This document shows, one piece after another, positions 24,044 through 36,900 of a stretch of 64,000 nucleotides of DNA. Position 1 is the first letter of the stretch. Each line of letters begins with the position of its first letter. This DNA comes from Hydractinia symbiolongicarpus (taxonomy: Eukaryota; Cnidaria; Hydrozoa; Anthoathecata; Hydractiniidae), in the NCBI RefSeq assembly GCF_029227915.1, contig NC_079886.1, positions 5,146,001-5,210,000 on the forward strand, written 5' to 3'. The notes beneath the pieces are model-generated. The model was not told where the DNA came from. It made no database searches and saw only the letters and a program-made list of their open reading frames with translations. Both the position numbers and the translations under genes were made by a program.

Positions 24044-24981
24044 GTTAATTTCATACGGAACATACAAGGCTTTGCGAAGAGTACGCTCCTTTATGCTGGA
24101 GTTTGCAGAGTCTCTGTTTCAAATCTACGCGCTGCTCACCTAAATGTAAGTTCTCCAAGGTTTTGCCGTCCAGTTTGTATGTGACACCAGAGGCTACACC
24201 AGAGAAATACATCCAGAGATAGTCTTGCTCCGCTCGATTGGCCTCTTTTACCAGGAGAGTAGTGGAAATAGTAAAGCTGAAACCGACATAACCTTCGAAG
24301 TCCGGCACGTGTGCAATCCATTATTCTTTGAAGCATATGATTCACTTAAGCAACTCAGGCAACCTGATAAATCCAATATATCTAAACTTATATCCGTTTT
24401 CATAACCTACAGATGTGAGTACGAATGTTCATATATGGTTATTTAAATAATTTTTCTGTTTTTAAAAGTGCAGTTAAAAAATTTTCTCTGCGTGTTTTAT
24501 TTCATAGTTACTACACTGGTTTCGAACGTGTTATTTTGGAACATCTGGATTGTTTTTTCTAAAACATAACGTTATGGCCCAAATTTAATTATAATTATTT
24601 CTTAGCGAAAGTTAAGAATTTTTTTTCAAGATACGCACAACTTTTTCGACGACAAAGAGTTAAACAATACACATTCTTTTAAAAATAACAAAAAATAACA
24701 AAAAACATTTTAATACCACACCATAGTTTATTCGGGATGAAAGTGAAAATAATATTTTCTGGTCATGTGGTTCGAGTTATTAGGCATAACATTCACTAAC
24801 ACAGAAATTCTATTTTCAGCTATTAATAAATATTTCCCTTTCAGGTGACCATCAATTTGCAAGTAATATTATAACTGCGATCGTCACATTGGTTATCTCA
24901 CTGATTTTATATACAATCATTTTTGTCATTTTCAAACATAAAGGTTATTATTATATACCCGTAAGCAAAAACAGCCATTGA
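24044..24981 (+). CDS. Last three exons of an unrecognised type I membrane protein
   Basis: Exons 24044-24145 (phase 0), 24255-24414 and 24845-24981 fit GT/AG borders with strong donors (GTAAGT, GTGAGT) and matching phases, giving a continuous 3' coding end of about 132 residues. The first two exons form an extracellular segment with cysteines (AGVCRVSVSNLRAAHLN, RHVCNPLFFEAYDSL). The last has a transmembrane helix (TAIVTLVISLILYTIIFVIF) and a short basic, tyrosine-rich tail ending NSH. The stop overlaps an AATAAA motif (24981-24986). No family was recognised. The opposite strand is also open at 24051-24308, but the phased helix exon favours plus. The 5' exons and start codon were not found, so the gene is shown partial. 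Confidence 0.6.
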
Positions 24982-24989
24982 ATAAATAA

Positions 24990-27070
24990 TCGTATTCCAC
25001 CCGTATTATTCAATGCTTGTGACGTAACAATAGTTTTGACAAAACATTCGTAAACGCATGTTTTGATTTTATCCTTTCCGCCTCATTAATTTTTATCGTA
25101 ATTAACTGTGATTGGTTGTTTCTTAGTGGTCCGTTTTCTGATTGGTCGATTTCCAAACACGTGAAATGGCGGGAACTTTTTTGTCGAGAAAATTCTTTTT
25201 ACAAAAACATCAAAACAAAGAAATCAAAACAAAAATGAATCGCTTCGGGGACATAGATGATGCACTATAAAATGAAACGAAAAGAAAACAAACACAAAAC
25301 AAAATAAGTAATATTAATTATAACAATCTCTTTTGGGTATATAATAAAACATATATACAATAGGTAAACATAGGTTATTGGATTTATTAACGCTCAGTGA
25401 TACAATGAATTCTAACCGAATAAGTGGATAGACACTTAGGGGGATGCGTGACAGAGAAAACCCTATGCTTTTATCTTCTCTTTTTTGTCATAAATACTTT
25501 AATGGAATCAGGAAAAATATGACTTCATGCTTATCCCTCATTCCCAGAGCTCTGAGGACAAGATTGTTACAGCATCTATCAAGAAAACTTCCACCATAAT
25601 CTCCTGTGCTTTTTAGAGGGTAGTTGTAGCGCAGAATAATGTCAATAGACCTTCATAAAAGGTGGATAGCGGTGAAAATTCACTAAAAATGGAAAAGAGC
25701 ACCTCTTATATTCAAGCACGGGGGAGAACATATTAAATGACTACTGGCGTGGCTATTTCTGGGGTGGTTAACAGAACTTACGCGTCCATCCATTACTTTC
25801 TATTCCGCCTCGCGTCTTTCTATTACGCGGCCATCTATTGCCCTTCTGTACCGACGCAATTTACATTTCATCTGGACACTCTACGGCGCAACACGACACC
25901 CTATGGCGTGACTTTTGTCCAGTACATGACTTTATAACAAAAAGCATTGACTGGTGGGTAGTTTAAGACTAATGTCTCATACAATATGACAATATGACAA
26001 TATGACGTCTCAATATGACGTCTCATACAATATGACGTCTGAAATAAATGCCATAATGTCTGTACCGTGCGATAACTAGTATTTATCTCCTAAAAGGTTT
26101 CAAAATCCATTTTAAATGCAAAAAAAAAATTCTCGGTAAACTGTTCTCATCGGAATAAGAAACCTACCGCCATTTCATCTAAATTTGTTACTATGACAGT
26201 AACTTAATAACCGATATAATTAATTTTAATTTGTTGCTTGTGTTTCTCTGTGAAAATTTAATACGCTTTGAGATAAACACTTCAAGAATTTTAGATTTAA
26301 GTAAACATAGTGCTTGATGTTATTGAAGACAAGTTGTTTACAATTGCATCGTATTTTTAGTATGTTATTTAGATATGCAGTGTGCTAATATAATATAGTA
26401 AGTGTATAGCTATTTTGTCTAGTCATGTAACTTTTGTAAGGCTTTACATAAGAAAGGGTGATAGATAATTTTTCGTAAAAAAGGTATGTACATATTTTAA
26501 AACTACGTTGGAATTTCAGGTTAAAAACAATAGGTCCGTTGTTTTAAAAAAGCGTTTAGTATATTATACGATAGGAATGATTTTATAGCTAGGAAGTCCA
26601 GGGCTATTCTTGATTCTAATATTTCTGTTTTGTGTACAAAAAAGCCTCGCAAATTGTACAATCTGCACGCTCTGATTGCTCGAGAACGTTGATAATTATG
26701 TCAAAAAACAAGGATTGCCAACATAAGACAAATCATACAATTAGTTTTATTAAAAACATTTGTCCATTGCCGTAGAGAGATATTTTGTTTGTTTTGTTTT
26801 GTTCTTTGTTTGTGCGCACTGAGATGAGTTCTCTATTCCTACCTCCATGTTGTGGACAAGAAGAAATGCATTTGTGATTGAAAGTATATGGAGGCCTATC
26901 CGTTACATGACTTTGAACAGCACCTTTAGAAACCCCTTAACATACTTTCAACTTTCAGTTTAAACAGAAGTGACAGTAGCTGCGTATAGGACTCGTCTTG
27001 CAATGTTTACTCCCACATATCTTGAAGCTGACCAAATCTTTACAATATTATTAGATCTCTCTGTTTTCTG
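24990..27070. other. Intergenic, nothing recognised apart from a short tandem tract
   Basis: No exon with family or splice support was found. A GC-richer patch near 25740-25930 opens a 66-codon frame without recognisable features. A short tandem repeat lies at 25978-26041. Confidence 0.35.
25978..26041 (+). repeat. Short tandem tract of caatatgacgtct units
   Basis: The tract repeats acaatatgac three times, then caatatgacgtctcatacaa and variants. It contains TGACGTC palindromes of the CRE type (TGACGTCA-like), but their repetition points to microsatellite growth and not to regulation. Confidence 0.6.
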
Positions 27071-27394
27071 ATGAATAAGAAAAACTTTCCCAAACACCAC
27101 AAGGAACAGAAAGCGTTAATCCATGGCATTACCGTGCTAACGTTGGCAACGTCTAAAACAGGAAAGAACGAATTATATTGCCACGAAGCATTTGAAGTAG
27201 ACGTAAGTCAAAGGGATGCAAGGCAGCGACAATACTATGAGAGAAGAGCTTCCTCAGGAAACAACTTATCAAAAACAAATCATGTTTATGATATCAATCC
27301 GATCTTTATGCAAAAGTTTGTTTTGCCGCATATACAAGAGCAGGTCAATACGTTCGCATCGCATACGATAGCTAAAACGGCAAATACTACGTAG
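27071..27394 (+). CDS. Possible ORF or terminal exon, unknown
   Basis: This 107-codon frame is polar and basic with no membrane segment (for example FEVDVSQRDARQRQYYERRA, then INPIFMQKFVLPHIQEQV). Its codon composition is less AT-biased than its surroundings, which weakly supports coding. A pyrimidine-rich run before 27071 (tctctctgttttctg) may belong to a splice acceptor, so it could be the last exon of a longer gene. It lies about 0.5 kb from the convergent end of the glutamate-receptor-like gene. No family was recognised. Confidence 0.3.
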   Translation: MNKKNFPKHHKEQKALIHGITVLTLATSKTGKNELYCHEAFEVDVSQRDARQRQYYERRASSGNNLSKTNHVYDINPIFMQKFVLPHIQEQVNTFASHTIAKTANTT

Positions 27395-27928
27395 GTGTAG
27401 CATATGAAACTTTTATGACATGATGATGTTGTATGGCATGATCTGGAATCTGTAGCTAACTGCTTAGCTACTGCTTGATTTTCAAAGAGTATATTAGAGA
27501 ATCAAGTACAAACATGTTATGTGCTTCTTATATACCTTTTTATAATATATTTATTATAAAATACAATTATATACGAATGCGATATGTTTGTTATACCTTG
27601 ATGTGTAAGTGCTTCCTCCGAAAGTTAAACTAAATTTCCGGACAGAGCTGGATTTAAGTGCTGTCTTTTCTAGGAGTAACACTTTACACTATTTCCCCAT
27701 CTAGGTTGATCAACAAGTCAAAAATCATAGATTCGTTTTATAGAAGGATGACCCAGTGTTAAGTCAGTTAACTTTTTTAAAGGAAGCCCGAACACATCAA
27801 TGGATAACGAAAGTTCAATTTCGACGTTCGACAGATTAGTAATTTACAATAGCTTAACATAAATAGTATTATATACAAAATGTTATTTTCAAACCACACA
27901 TGTACGCTAACAGGTATTACCATGCGTA

Positions 27929-30900
27929 CTAAGGAATATAAGTGGGTACAAGCATGTCTTCAGCAGCATTGTCGTTCTCATAACTTTCAAATTTTTCCGT
28001 AGCTGAAAAGCAAAAGTCGTATTTGCAAATATATTTCTTTTGTGCTATCCAACGTTTGAAGAAATGCTCGACTTCTTCTTCCATGGCTGTTTCAAACTCC
28101 AAGCACTGTTTTTTCAGTAACTCCTCCATAGATATTTCCTCTTGAAGATTGACAACCACTAAACAAAAGAAAAAATGTCAGCTTATTATTTAAGGCATTG
28201 TTTATAATTAGAAAATTGATTAGATATCTTTCCTCGTGTGAATATTGTGCCAAACCTTTGGTGTCTTTATGTTTGTAACGTTCTTATCAAATTTATTTTT
28301 CATCGTCTATATTGTTTTTAAAATACTTTTTCTATTAAATTTAAATTAGACAAACCCAATAGGTATGACCATTTTGGGTTTTAATGTTATAGGAGGGATG
28401 GGGTAGCAATAACGACACATCCCTTTAATCCTTCACAAAATCTTATCGGCAATACATGTGATAAAACCTAGCACAGTTATAGCTACTATAACTTTAAACT
28501 GAATAAATTAGCATAATTATATATGATGACGACAGTTTTTTTGGCTTGACATCATCAGCAATCTGAAAAAAAATGTCAGCTTCTTGCCAATAAATTTATC
28601 GTTTTGTTTTCATTTTCTTTTAGTTATATAAATGCAACATATAGCTAACACAACTTTCTCAATCAGAATTTATAATGCACTATGGTGGTTCTTAGCAAAC
28701 CCCATGTTACAGCCATAAATGTCGCAATCAACCATAAATGTCGAAACATCGCCAATAAATGTCGCAAACTTAACCATAAATGTCGCAACCAGAGTTAGTG
28801 CCTTTGCACCTAAAGTTGGGTCTCGTGTCTATCTAGTTGTTTAAAACAATGCGGTGATTTTTTTTATTATTTTTTGTTATCTCTTCCTTTTTTGTCACCA
28901 TCAAAGTTCATTGGTTAATCTGAATACTAGTCTATCGACAATAAAAGAAGAACATTTCAATAAAAAATAGGCCGGTAATTTCCCCTTTTTTTGCGACAAG
29001 GTAACTGCCGGTATTAATAGGTGGTCGCACCCACGTTACCTCTCCCCTGGAAAGTTGAAATTGTTTTTAAAATCATAAGCTCTTAAAAGAAGTAGATATC
29101 GTAACCAAATCTTACCAGGTTGGTATTTTTGTGCATGTCGTCGTTTGTGGTTATATTGCCATATCATTCCAACAAGAACGAAGAATAAAATCAAGCCAGA
29201 ACATACGGCGAGCAAGTGCAGGAACCAACTGTTGGAGGGATTGAGGATATTTTCACTTTTTGATTGACTTATTGATTTTTCAGGCAGCTACATAAAGGGA
29301 AATATATATAATGATAACGATAGAAATCAACCCTTTTAAAAAAAATTGAAATAATGACTTAGACAGGTTAATGTTTTAGACAGGGTTCACGAATTTGAAA
29401 AAAAAAATCCATTGACATCAAAGTGCCTGAGTTTTAGCATTTAGCTCAATTTGAAGATACCGTTGAGTTTTTTTTCACAGCATAGGTGTGAACAGCATAA
29501 GTACGTGTTCAAAGAATATTAAATTCATCTTTGAAATACGTCAGGTAGAGTCTAAATGTAACGCGTGGTACTTTTGATTATAAATGCTTTAGCCAGTCGA
29601 GAAAAGTTGAAAGTGCATTATAACAGCACTGTGGTGGAATATTAATTGACAATTATTTCGGTAGAAATAAGATTTAAAGTTTATAAAAAAATGGGTGTCT
29701 TTGTTACTGATGCAGCTATGTAATTGTGATTTTAAACAATCGAGGTACAATACAACAATACAGGTATTAGAGGTGAGAGAAAAAAAGGATCGCCAACAAA
29801 TACAGGTATTAGTGGTCCAATCGGTATCTAAGTTAAGGATTTAATTCCTGGAGTGTTCCTATTTTATTGAAAAATTGTTTTTATAAAACAAAGTTTAAGC
29901 ATAAACAGACCTGCAACGCTTTTGTGAACAGCTCCACAACGCCAATCACTTCTTTTTGGTTGACACTTAAATATTGCAGGAAACACTGTTGCAATTTTGA
30001 ACTTTTTTTCGCCTGGTGCAACAACATGCCGTAAGCATACGTGTGATCCAAGACGTCTGCTATCCTTATTTTGTTGTTCTCTGAGAAAAAATTTCGATGA
30101 AAGCCGGCAACGTAGCTATCCAATATGGCGCCCTTGATTTTGTCATCGTGCATAAGTTTATTTTTCAAGTCTGAAACATCTTTTGCAACTAAAAAAAGAA
30201 ATTTATAGGCAAGAATGAATGCTGTAAGAAGTGATAAAGACGAATTTACATTCACACTGGAAACGCAGTTTCCTACGGCGCGATACTCCGTCGCATGACC
30301 GTAGCGAAGAATCTATGGTGGAGGACTACCACAACCCTGCACATGAGTTAAAAATGACTACCGCTTCGCAGGAAGACTACTTTGTTGGTGATGGTTTTCT
30401 TGACAATGATCAAGGGGTAGTAGTTTCAATCTTAACGTATCACATCTAACCTCCTTGATCTAACAAAGGAAAAGAAATGTCTGAAAAAGCTTCATCCGTT
30501 GACCTTGAAATTAATTGCTAACACATGTGCCGAATCATGTTCCAATAATCTAAACTTGCCTAAAAATTTATGATGCTTGTTCTCAAAAGAAACAGAAAAT
30601 TTCTCAACTGATGATACCATTAAATTGTGGAAAAAGTTGAAACGATTGGAAAGAATTCTGGTAATGCTGAAAATTCTATATGCGTTTTTATGGTTTACTC
30701 GAGGAAAGTAAGCTGCCATCAAGATTTGCCGATTCAGCAACATTTTACGTGGCAAATCATATGTTTATCAGGCATTGGAAGATATACATTGAAAGATTCT
30801 AAGTGGCTATAATTTCTGAAAAAGAACTGAACTTTTGATGGTATGTAAATGAGAAAATATAATTCTGCTCTTCTATTTTCTATGGATAAGATAAATAGTA

Positions 30901-33900
30901 ATAATTCTTTTTTTTCTGATCCCTCTTTAAAAAAGACTGAAAGAATGCCAATGCAATGTTTCTTTAAAAAGTTGTGAGTCTTCCGGCAAATCCGGTATCA
31001 TCATCTAAATGAATGTACAGTTATTTGCAGTCTATCGTAAGTTTGCCAGGAGATTAACATGTTGTATTTGGTGTGTGTTCTATAAGGACGTTAAATACAT
31101 TGATCGATTCTTCAAAGCAGTTTTTATTTCCACGATTTTACTTTCCAATTGTTTGCATGTGTGGATTTTAAAGTGTCCACTTTATTCGTTCTCTCGTGAT
31201 GTAAATTTAGTTTGTAATCGCAACAAAGCTGGTTGAAGTGACTTACTTTCTTTCCGGTTGTAAGCTACCGTTTACACATGATAAGAAGTGCACGGTGAAA
31301 TGGACTGCAATCATTGTACAGTTGGCATTGAGCATCGTGGTGTTATAGAATGTTAGAATTGTACAGTGAGTAAAATTGCTGGTTATCAGGTAACATATAT
31401 TCATAGACGTTCATAGAAAATGACAATGATTAAACACTTCAAACTTTGGTCTGGTGATGAATGTCCGAATGTTTTTTGTACATCAATATTCCGACATTCG
31501 TTCAAAGCCAGTTTAATGATGCGTTGATTAAAATCTGAAAACTTTTATATACTGTGGAAGGAAGTCGTGGTGGAACGATTAGAAATAGTGATGGTTTGGA
31601 TATATAATCTTCAAGCCTTTTGATGAAAGTTTAAAACCGAAATATATAGACTAAAAAATGTGTTTTTTCTTAGAAGTTGGCTTTTACGTTACATATATTA
31701 TATAATGTATGGGACGCACCTGTTATATTTATGTTCAGCGACAAGCCATACTTTTTCTCCGCTGTGCCATCAATGACTGTAACCTTTAAAAGAAATTAAA
31801 TTCATATCATATTTGCGTACAAATTTTAGCGCGAAGTAAATATGGCAAAATTGGAAATTTAACTCTATAATCGCTTAATTAACATTCGCGCGAAAGTTTG
31901 TGCGACTAAGGCATGTGATATCATATATGTAACACGAAGCAAACGCTTCATATAAACAGTTCAAAGTCCACTCTTCTATAAAAAAATGTGAAAAGAGAAA
32001 GAGTTTATGCTACTGACCTGCTCTCCTTGTAAAAGCTTGTTAGACATTACTAAACTTGTCAATTGTGCAGTGATGGAGCCATTAAATCCAGCAATAGTGA
32101 CCACACCCGTCAGGACCCACATAAATGCGAAAATTCGGGCTGAAAGTGATTTAGGTGCACGATCTCCATACCTAAATGTTTTAAATTTATGATTTTTGTT
32201 ATTGATTTATGCATTTATTTATACCTGTAATTTTAGAATTTTAACACGACCCCGGGTGTAATTATTGTTTACAAAAAATATTGTTAAATGCTTGATTTAA
32301 CATTAAAACGGAGAAATATAAAAAATCGTAAACTGTATATCCGATTTGACTTAAAATTGACAATTATTTAAGGCTGTGAAAAAAATGTAATAATGGAATA
32401 CATCAGAAGTAAAAAATTAAAAACAATACTTTCTTAATAGCTTCTTTATTCTGTTATTCGCGTCACAAAAGATTTTGAAGTTACACGTGTATATAAAATA
32501 AAACTTTTTAGAAATATAGGTGTGTGAGATAAAAGAATAAAATAGAGCAGAAAGTTTAATCAGTCAATCAGCGTCTGTTTCTCTGAACGTAGAACAGTGG
32601 ATACGTTGTGATGACAAAAAAAGTTTAAAAAATTGTGAAGGGCTGATTACATGAACCCCGGTTAGCTCAACGAAATTTCAACCCGCTTTTTCAGGACAAT
32701 ATTTTAAGTCGGTATTACATGGAGATGACAAATTTCATCTCCATCTGCGGAGATGATTGTTCCTGCTAGCCTAGATGAAGCTATTGCATGGCAAAGATTA
32801 GCTCTGTTTTTTAGTGAAATCTTGGCAAGTTACTGCTAAAATAAAATTCCGCCCGCGCTAAATTTCAACCTGGCATCTCATTTAATTTCCATTTAAAATT
32901 GATTAAAATTTTGAAAGAAAAGCGGTATCCCGGAAAAACGGGTTTAAATTTTGTCCCGGCTAAGAAAGATCATGAATCAACCCCTTACATTCCTTCAACT
33001 TTTCCAACATAATGTGACATGTAAAAAACATTAAGTTACAAAAGTGCTTTCTTACCCCACAGTGGTCATGGATACACAGGCCCACCAAAAACCATCCCAA
33101 GATCCTTTGAAAAAATTAACAGGAAATTGCGCAGGATTACAGTAACAATCCTAAAAGAAAGAAATTTAACTCGTTCAGTGAAAATGTTGTCAAAAATTTT
33201 ATCAACAAAATAGCATTTTCCACTTAGCGACATATAGAATACAGAGAAATTGGTCAAATCGATCAGCTAATACGCACAAGGGAAGAGTTTAACTCTATTT
33301 CTACTTCGTGAGGGTGGTTTGGGTGTGAATTCCACCACCATTTTTCTTTATAGCTCCTAAAATGCAGTTTCCACGGGCTCAAACATGTTGACTTTTATCA
33401 TATTCTTTCATTACCATTTCGTAACTTTTTTTATTAAAAATTTTGCTAGATATTGTTCCAGAAAAAATTCAAAGTTTCGTTTTTATTTACCTTCTCTATT
33501 GTTCGAAATTATAATATAAATATAATATAAATAGTAATACAGTGGGATTTCTCTAAAGCGGACATGGTCTAAAGCGGACGCCTCTATATAACGGACACTG
33601 CTCCTTGTAACGGACTGATTTTACGTCAAACTCTCACAATAAAATCTCTATAAGACGGACAGTTATAAGGCGGACACTTTATAAAACGGACACTTGTTTT
33701 CGCACCAAACGACATTTTCCCTTGAAAAAGCTCTGTGTAAAGCAGACGCATGAAAAAAAAACTCCGCAGCCGTATTTTTGACGAGGAAAGTCAAGACATG
33801 CTATCATCAGTTACGAAAAAAGTGGAGGATCTCTAAATATCAAAAATAAAGCAAGATTTAATCTGAGATTTCTTCGAGTAGATTATAAAATACAATGTAT

Positions 33901-36900
33901 TCGTTAGTTCGTATTTGTTTTTGTTTGTATAACAGTAGAGCGTATGAATAATAATATTTCACATTCATCAAATTACATGTCTCATTTGCTTGGTTTGAAA
34001 ATAATAGAACAAGGGAAAAACGTATATAAACAACAAAAGTTTTGTTTTCGGCAAAATTTTCCTCTGAAAGTGATTTTTAGATACAATTTGAAAAAAGCAG
34101 ACACCTCTATAAGACGGACACTTTTTTTTGCACCAGTGGTGTCCGCTTTAAAAAAATTGCACTGTATTAATAGTAAGAACATATAACAAAAAAATCCGTA
34201 ATCAAAGAAATCTAATCATAGGTTTAAAGATTCATAAAATATCAAAATCAAGTACCTCGTGTACTCTACTCGTTATCTTTCTCAACTATACTCTCTAGAA
34301 AAATTGTACAACAAAAAAAGAAGAATGCGGGGAAACCCCGAAAAAATAATAATGGCGTCATTATTTACATACTCCCCCCGTTGACATGTCCGATGTCAAC
34401 ACGGTATGACTAAACATAAAGAAATCCTAAATATATATATATGTCAAAAAAAAACTATAAATACTCTTCGCGGAGTTTACGCATCAACTGTCCTTCAACC
34501 GCAGCCTTTCTCGTCGGCCTTCGTTGTTGCTCATCTTCATTGAGAGTGTCTTCAGCGGGTTTTTCAAGTTCACTTTTTTCAACTTTTTCAACTTCGTTTT
34601 CAGTCTCATTTGCTATTTCAAGTGGAATCAGTTTTTGAATAGGACGCGTTATCGTAGAAACAAGTCCTTTCTTGGTGTTAACCCGAATCTTCGCACCACG
34701 AATAAATCCGTCCTTTCCATAGATCAGTTCCGTAACTTTACCCAATGGCCATCTACTTCTTGGCAGTTGGTTATCATCTTTCACCACCACGACGTCGTTC
34801 AACTTTAAATCAGGTGTTTCTCTGCCATCCTTTCTGTAGAAGTGATGTTGCCGTAATTCGTTCAAATACGTTCGATAAAATCGTCGCCACTGATCGTCAA
34901 GCACTCGTTGTACATAAAGTAATCGTTTCGAGCACTGGTCGGTATCATTCATTGGGACACATTCAGCACCAACAATGTTCGAGCCGTAAATCAAATGCAA
35001 AGGTGTGATAGTCTGTCCAAGATCGTCCTCACTCTGATATGTAAGTGGTCTTGAGTTAATCGATGCTTCAACTTGGCACAGAACTGTCTCGAGCTCTTCG
35101 AAAGTCAATAGTGCCTTCCCAATGGTCTTACGCAAGGCGGTTTTCATTGATCTGACGATCCTTTCATAAAATCCTCCCCACCAAGGACTCTTGGGGAGAA
35201 TCGGGTTAGTTTCAATAGACTCATGTCTCATAAATCTTTTTACATGGTTAGATTTAAACGTTTTAAAGTTATCATGCACAACCGTAGCAGGCGTTCCTCT
35301 TCTGGATTGAAATCTTTTGAAAGCTCTAATGAACGCTGGCGTCTTTAAATCGGGTGAAAGCTCAAAGTGCACAGCTCTAGTAGTAGCACATGTAAGTATT
35401 AATACGTATACCTTTGTCGTGTTTCGGTTCTCGGTACGAATGTAGAGTGGACCAGCATGATCGAACCCAACGTGTTCAAAAGCTCTCGAAGCGCAATACC
35501 TGTATTCTGGTAGATCTGGAGTCGGTGGTGATTTAATAGGTTTGCCTTGGTATCGTCGACAAACAATGCACTGTCGTAAAATGGATTTGATTGTGCGTCT
35601 ACCTTTCGGAATCCAAAACTTCATTCGTAACATGTTGAGTGTCGCTTCTACGCCTTGATGAAATGTTTTTTCGTGGGCATCTTCAACCAGAAGTTTTGTA
35701 AAATATGAATCACTCGAAAGAATCAACGGATACCTTTCGTCATATGAAAGCTTTTTATTCTCACCAAAACGTCCTTTAACACGTAAATCTCCTTTCTCAT
35801 CTTCAAACAACTTCAGGGCGGACGAAAGTTTGTTGAAGTAGTTTTGGTTGTTTCGAAGTTTTCGTTGATTGTTTGTAATCAAAATATCAAATGCACTTTT
35901 GTATTCTTGAGTCGACAGTTCACGATCGTTGCATACTGATAAGTCTCTTTTTCGAATTCGATTTAACAATTTATTCGCAAATCTGTAAACATATCCAATG
36001 GTAGTTATAAGCTTTTTCAGTGAGCTAAACTTAGTCTCGTCTTTAATATCATGTAACTGCGAATGACAATGATGAGTGGAATGACTAATGTTAGTAGTGA
36101 CATGACTTTTCTTCTCTTCTGACAAAACATCGAATGAATGTTTGTTGACATGAAACTCAGGTGGAACAAAGCTGGAATCAGACAGAAATTCAGGACCGTT
36201 TAACCACAAATTTGAATTGAAGTCACCAATTTTGTCTGGTCTGGTAGGTATATCACTGGGGTTATGAATGGTGGAAACGTGAAACCATGATTCCGATGGA
36301 ATGACTGATCGAACATAAACAACTCTGTTTTCTACCCATGGCTTCCACTGCTTCAATTTGCCTTTTAGCCAACAAAGGGCAACTTCCGAATCTGACCAAC
36401 CGAAAAAACGATCAACTTTCAATCTACCATTGATCGCATTAAGCACATGGCTCATCAACTTTGCTAAGAGAGCACATCTTAGCAATTCTAAACGTGGAAC
36501 AGAATGCGGCTTTAGGGGCGCAACTTTCGTTTTAGCAGTCACTAGCGAAACACTTACGCCGAGGTTAGTTCGTATTTTTGCATAAATCACAGCAGCGTAG
36601 GCAATCGTCGAGCTATCACAAAATCCATGCAGTTCAATTGATTGAATTTCATGACGCGGTTCACAGAATAAATAACGTGGTATCTCAAAAGTTTGTAAAT
36701 TCGCAAAATCGTTCAATATATCTCTCCATTGTTTAAGCAGTTCCCCTTGCAGTGGATCATCCCAGTCGGACTTGTGTTGACAACATTTCTGGAAAAGAAC
36801 CTTTACCTTGGTGGTGATTGGTGCGATCAGGCCCAACGGGTCATAAAATGAAGCAGATATACGTAAAATGTTTCTTTTTGTTGGAAACAGTTCTTTCGCT

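Noticed and set aside
24051-24308. 85-codon minus-strand frame (VGFSFTISTTLLVKEANRA)
   Set aside because: The plus strand has exons with consensus splice sites, matching phases and a downstream helix exon. The minus frame is closed by a stop just upstream and has no phased partner.
25737-25937. 66-codon frame in a GC-richer patch
   Set aside because: It has no domain, no signal and no phased neighbour exon.
28690-28800. CRISPR-like appearance of the repeated ataaatgtcgcaa units
   Set aside because: Repeats and spacers are short and irregular, and the region is an intron of a eukaryotic gene.
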